From positions 1 to 8,278 of the forward strand of contig DKGH01000020.1 of NCBI GenBank assembly GCA_002453165.1: a DNA stretch of 8,278 nt. Direction: 5' to 3'. The notes below the pieces were generated by a model, which had not been told where the DNA came from, did not search any database, and saw only the letters and a program-made list of their open reading frames with translations. A program made the position numbers and the translations under genes. Positions within the stretch are counted from its first letter, which is position 1; the number at the start of each line of letters is the position of its first letter. The DNA is from Verrucomicrobia bacterium UBA6775 (GTDB lineage: Bacteria; Verrucomicrobiota; Verrucomicrobiia; Limisphaerales; UBA1096). Positions 5,529-8,278 of the stretch are shown piece by piece.

Positions 5529-8278
5529 GTGCCAGCAAAAACTCGAATTGCCCTTGTCATCATTTTAGTTGGATTCGCTGCCAAGCAGGTTCAGGCCGCC
5601 CCACACACCCTCGTTGCCAGTCCCGTGGCGAACAAACTCGGGCTGTCTCTGAACCAATACGCCTTTTCGTGGAAGACGCAGAGGCAGGCCGGTTACCGCG
5701 TGCTCGTCGCCAGCGAACTCCGAAAACTTCATGCTGACGTCGGCGACATCTGGGACAGCGGCCACCGGCTTTCCCCGGAAAACAAAAACATCCCCTGTGC
5801 AGGCGAGGCATTCCCCGACGGGGCGAAGATTTGGTGGAAGGTGCAGACCTGGGATGAAAACGGGGAGGCGAGCGAGTTCAGCGAACCCTCCGTCATCGTG
5901 GTCGAACAACAGAATCAAGCCGCCAATCCGCAGCGCCGCCCCACTCACAAATTGGGCGGTGGCGATCTTGAATTCATCGAGGGCCGGCACGGACAGGCGC
6001 TTCGGTTCGGCCTCGACAAGCCCAGGGTCGAGGCACCCAGTTACTCCGCACTTCAAACCCGCAAGGGCACGACGATCAGCGCGTGGATTCGACCGGATAA
6101 AATCACCAACCACTGGCAGTGCATCTACCGGAAGGAGGACAACGAAAGCCGACGACTGTTGGCCATCGGCCAGGAAGGCCCGTTTTGGGGACTCTGGTTC
6201 GGGCTGAACATTGGCGGGTACAGGGAGTTCGGCGGCGAGATCGACAAGGCCAAGTTGTCGGACGGCCAATGGCATCACGTTGCCGCCTCGTACGACGGCA
6301 AAACGGTTCGACTGTATTTCGACGGAAAAATCATCAGCGAAAAATCGATCGAGGGAACGCTGGGGACATCCGGCAGTGCCCCCGCGTGCATTGGGTCGTA
6401 CGGGGAAAACCGCGAAATTTTCCTGGGCAGCATCGACGACGTGAGAGTCTATGACCACGGACTGCCGGAGGCCGACCTGACCAAGCTGGCGGCCGGTGAA
6501 ACCGACGTGAAAAACGACGCCCTCGCGGGCCACTGGAAACTCGACGGAACCATCGCCAACGAAAATATGTTCTTCCCCACCCCTCCGGTAAAAAACCGGG
6601 TGGTACTGGTCGGCGACACGTTGGTTTCGAAGATGGAAAAGTTTGGCTACCTCGAGACGGCGTTGACCGCCCATTGGCCAAGTCACGATATCACATTTCG
6701 CAATCTTGGCTGGCCCGGCGACGATGTCTTTGGCACGGCCCGCGCGGAATTCAAGGACGGACGCAACACACGCGGCTGGCAGTCCGGCCCGGCCGACGGC
6801 GTCGGCTATCGCGCGTTGTTGAAACACGTCTCCGATGCCGAACCCAGCACCATCATCGTCGGGTACGGCGGCAGTGTTGCGTTCGAAAAAACAGGCCTGT
6901 CACTTGATCAATTCAAGACCGGCTACACGCGGCTGCTGGATGCCCTCAAGGCGAACGGGGCCACGCTCATCCTTTTGACGCCGCCGCGGCAGGAGGGCAC
7001 CGGCTCGCCGTTGCCCGACTTGGCCAAGCGCAACCAACGGCTTGGCCAAGCAGCGCAATTCATCCGTGAACTCGGCCAGAAAAACGGGCATCTCGTGATC
7101 GACCTCAACAGCCAATTGATCTCACCCACCGATGAGCCGATTACGGAAAACGGCGTGCAACTGAACGATCTCGGCTACCGCCGCTTGGCTAAGCTCGTGA
7201 TGCGGCAGCTTGGGCTGCTCGACACAGCCAACAGCCAGGTCACACTCAATCCAGAGCGAATCGTCACCACCCGCGGCGGCTTGCATACCAGCAACCTCGT
7301 GACCACGAAGCGCGGGATTCGATTCGACCTGCGAAGCGACCGGCTGCCATGTGATTTTCTCGATGCCAACCGCAGCGTGCGCATCGCCGATGCGAGCAGT
7401 GCCCACCGTCTCAAGGTCGATGGCGTTGATGTGCTCGAGACCGAGGCCAAGCGCTGGGCGATTGGCCAAGCGATCCTCCACGGGCCGGAGTTCGCCGCCG
7501 CCGAGAAGTTGCGGGCCGAAATCTTCCAAAAAAACCTTGAGCACCGCCGAAGGCTCCGGCCGTTGAACCGCACCTACATTTTCCTGTTCCGCGCCTATGA
7601 AATGGGGCACCTGGCCTATGAGATGGAGGATTTCGACCGGCTGGTGTCGGCGGCCGAGGAACGCATCGCCCGGTTGCGCACGCCGCGCTCGCATCGTTAT
7701 TCCATCGAGCGGATTGACCAATGGCAACCGGTTCACAACGACCCCGAGCACGAGGTTCCGCGACACATCCCCGACCCGGACACCGCCGACGAACTGGCCA
7801 GCATGACGGTCGCCGACGGCTTCGCGCTGAACCTGTTCGCCTCGAGCCCGATTCTCACCAACCCGATCAACCTGAACTGGGATACCGGGGGCCGGGCGTG
7901 GGTCTCGATGAGTTCCACCTACCCGCACATCAAGCCGGGCACAGAGCCCAACGACCGCATTGTCATTCTTGAGGATGCCGATGGCGACGGCGTCGCTGAA
8001 AAGTGGACGGTGTTCGCCGAAGGACTGCTCGTCCCCCACTCCGTCATGCCGGTGCAGGGCGGTGCCTACGTCTGCAGCGCCACCGAGTTTTTGTTTCTGG
8101 CCGACACCGATGGCGACGACCGGGAGGATGAGCGGCGGGTGGTCTTTTCCGGTTTCGGCAACGCCGACGTCCATCACATGATCCACGCGCTGCGCTGGGC
8201 GCCATGGGGTGAGCTGTACTTCAACCAGTCGATTTACATCAACAGCTTCATCGACACGCGCTGGGGCAAACGCCGGCT
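5529..8278 (+). CDS. Exported multidomain PVC-type protein: Fn3-like, LamG-like, degenerate SGNH, beta-propeller; 3' truncated
   Basis: The frame is open from GTG 5529 to the right edge (916 residues visible) without a stop. Residues 6-24 form a signal peptide ending VQA/AP. Residues about 25-125 resemble the Fn3-like N-terminal domain of GH78 alpha-L-rhamnosidases (FSWK, YRVLVAS, DIWDSG, WWKVQTWDENG). Residues about 143-323 are LamG/concanavalin-like (WHHVAASYDG, GSIDDVRVYDHGL). Residues about 355-565 are SGNH-like: GDT at 362-364, NLGWPG at 392-397, GYGGS at 445-449, NGVQ at 541-544. From about 755 a propeller begins (VADGFALNLFASSP, SVMPVQGG, HHMIHALRWAP) with Asp-rich calcium-type loops at 816-821 and 859-864. 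This last part matches the sorbosone-dehydrogenase-like region of PVC-type heme-binding proteins, which usually continue with HEAT repeats and a cytochrome c CxxCH domain; neither is visible before the edge. Likely role: extracellular or periplasmic oxidation of a sugar-like substrate, inferred from the family. Five palindrome-like units lie in it. Confidence 0.88.
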   Translation, partial: MPAKTRIALVIILVGFAAKQVQAAPHTLVASPVANKLGLSLNQYAFSWKTQRQAGYRVLVASELRKLHADVGDIWDSGHRLSPENKNIPCAGEAFPDGAKIWWKVQTWDENGEASEFSEPSVIVVEQQNQAANPQRRPTHKLGGGDLEFIEGRHGQALRFGLDKPRVEAPSYSALQTRKGTTISAWIRPDKITNHWQCIYRKEDNESRRLLAIGQEGPFWGLWFGLNIGGYREFGGEIDKAKLSDGQWHHVAASYDGKTVRLYFDGKIISEKSIEGTLGTSGSAPACIGSYGENREIFLGSIDDVRVYDHGLPEADLTKLAAGETDVKNDALAGHWKLDGTIANENMFFPTPPVKNRVVLVGDTLVSKMEKFGYLETALTAHWPSHDITFRNLGWPGDDVFGTARAEFKDGRNTRGWQSGPADGVGYRALLKHVSDAEPSTIIVGYGGSVAFEKTGLSLDQFKTGYTRLLDALKANGATLILLTPPRQEGTGSPLPDLAKRNQRLGQAAQFIRELGQKNGHLVIDLNSQLISPTDEPITENGVQLNDLGYRRLAKLVMRQLGLLDTANSQVTLNPERIVTTRGGLHTSNLVTTKRGIRFDLRSDRLPCDFLDANRSVRIADASSAHRLKVDGVDVLETEAKRWAIGQAILHGPEFAAAEKLRAEIFQKNLEHRRRLRPLNRTYIFLFRAYEMGHLAYEMEDFDRLVSAAEERIARLRTPRSHRYSIERIDQWQPVHNDPEHEVPRHIPDPDTADELASMTVADGFALNLFASSPILTNPINLNWDTGGRAWVSMSSTYPHIKPGTEPNDRIVILEDADGDGVAEKWTVFAEGLLVPHSVMPVQGGAYVCSATEFLFLADTDGDDREDERRVVFSGFGNADVHHMIHALRWAPWGELYFNQSIYINSFIDTRWGKRR
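7019..7050. repeat. Two perfect CTTGGCCAAG copies 22 bp apart
   Basis: Copies at 7019-7028 and 7041-7050 lie 22 bp apart start to start. The first is read as LAKR and the second as LGQA, giving DLAKRNQRLGQAAQ, so the same word is read in two different codon phases within one protein segment of the SGNH-like domain. Confidence 0.88.
7184..7193. repeat. Palindrome variant CTTGGCTAAG
   Basis: One mismatch from the consensus and identical to the left unit at 2061-2070. Preceded by CG and read as LAK in YRRLAKLV at the end of the SGNH-like domain. Confidence 0.7.
7447..7470. repeat. Degenerate pair CCAAGCGCTGGG and TTGGCCAAG
   Basis: CCAAGCGCTGGG at 7447-7458 resembles the CCAAGCGCTTGG form seen at 4391-4402, and TTGGCCAAG at 7462-7470 lacks only the leading C of the consensus and is followed by CG. 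They encode AKRWAIGQA, again one LAKR-like and one LGQA-like reading side by side. Confidence 0.65.

Noticed and set aside
5529..5900. Alpha-L-rhamnosidase (GH78) assignment for the gene starting at 5529
   Set aside because: Only the Fn3-like N-terminal part is similar; no GH78 catalytic barrel follows, and the downstream domains belong to other families.
191..6351. CGATCG hexamers (eight seen, e.g. 191, 288, 2493, 3600, 3666, 3720, 4572, 6346)
   Set aside because: About two to three expected, so only modest enrichment; no longer shared flanks such as the HIP1 GCGATCGC were found.
6672..6683. Further palindrome copy CATTGGCCAAGT
   Set aside because: Only the central TTGGCCAA matches, and it is read in the third phase as HWPS, at a place where related proteins have similar residues. 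It may be chance.
5565..6827. 420-codon open frame on the minus strand
   Set aside because: It lies opposite the clearly recognisable Fn3/LamG/SGNH coding sequence, and its translation shows no recognisable domain. Long antisense frames are expected in GC-rich coding DNA.
1594..7470. CRISPR array or tandem protein repeat as explanation of the recurring word
   Set aside because: Copies are far apart and irregularly spaced, palindromic, and inside unrelated proteins; there are no spacers or cas genes.
7122..8186. 354-codon open frame on the minus strand
   Set aside because: Antisense to the propeller-type region, which matches a known family on the + strand. The antisense product is rich in V, G, R and has no domain features.
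7740..8278. Cytochrome c heme site
   Set aside because: The PVC-type family usually has a C-terminal CxxCH, but none is present in the visible part of the protein; it would lie beyond the edge.

Overview
The window looks like a piece of a bacterial genome from the PVC superphylum, most likely Verrucomicrobiota (Planctomycetota is the main alternative). The best clue is the gene running off the right edge. It carries the degenerate SGNH domain followed by a sorbosone-dehydrogenase-like propeller that is typical of the large 'PVC-type' heme-binding proteins. A secreted formylglycine sulfatase and other exported proteins fit the same picture. Flanking genes are GC-rich, about 60% where counted. 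No rRNA, tRNA, CRISPR array, insertion sequence or phage gene is visible.

Layout: (1) 1-2592 (+), the 3' part of a large protein of unknown function, open at the left edge, with N-terminal beta domains, an alpha-helical region resembling an alpha/alpha toroid and a C-terminal beta domain. (2) 2635-3092 (+), a compact AT-richer pair of small genes, DUF4258 then DUF2283, overlapping by 4 bp and probably a toxin-antitoxin type module. (3) about 3073-4458 (+), a secreted type I sulfatase whose likely start lies inside the 3' end of the DUF2283 gene. (4) 4455-5438 (-), an exported HExxH metallopeptidase whose stop codon shares the four bases CTAG with the sulfatase stop. (5) 5439-5528, a 90-bp divergent intergenic region. 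(6) 5529 to beyond the right edge (+), a multidomain exported protein: signal peptide, Fn3-like domain resembling the alpha-L-rhamnosidase N-terminus, LamG-like domain, degenerate SGNH domain, and the start of a beta-propeller. No gap of more than 300 bases lacks a gene.

The strongest unexplained signal is a dispersed short palindrome, CTTGGCCAAG, usually extended by CG on its right. It occurs six times perfectly and at least four more times with one mismatch, always inside coding sequence. It lies in the three large + strand genes and is absent from the small-gene pair and the minus-strand peptidase. Because it is read in two frames, it writes the recurring peptides LAKR and LGQA into unrelated proteins. 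This resembles HIP1-type or uptake-signal-type genome words more than protein-level conservation.

Functionally, the large genes encode export-type proteins that could act on extracellular polysaccharide or glycoconjugate: a sulfatase, carbohydrate-binding-like domains, a peptidase and a putative oxidoreductase. That joint role is inference from context; only the sulfatase has clearly readable catalytic motifs for such chemistry.
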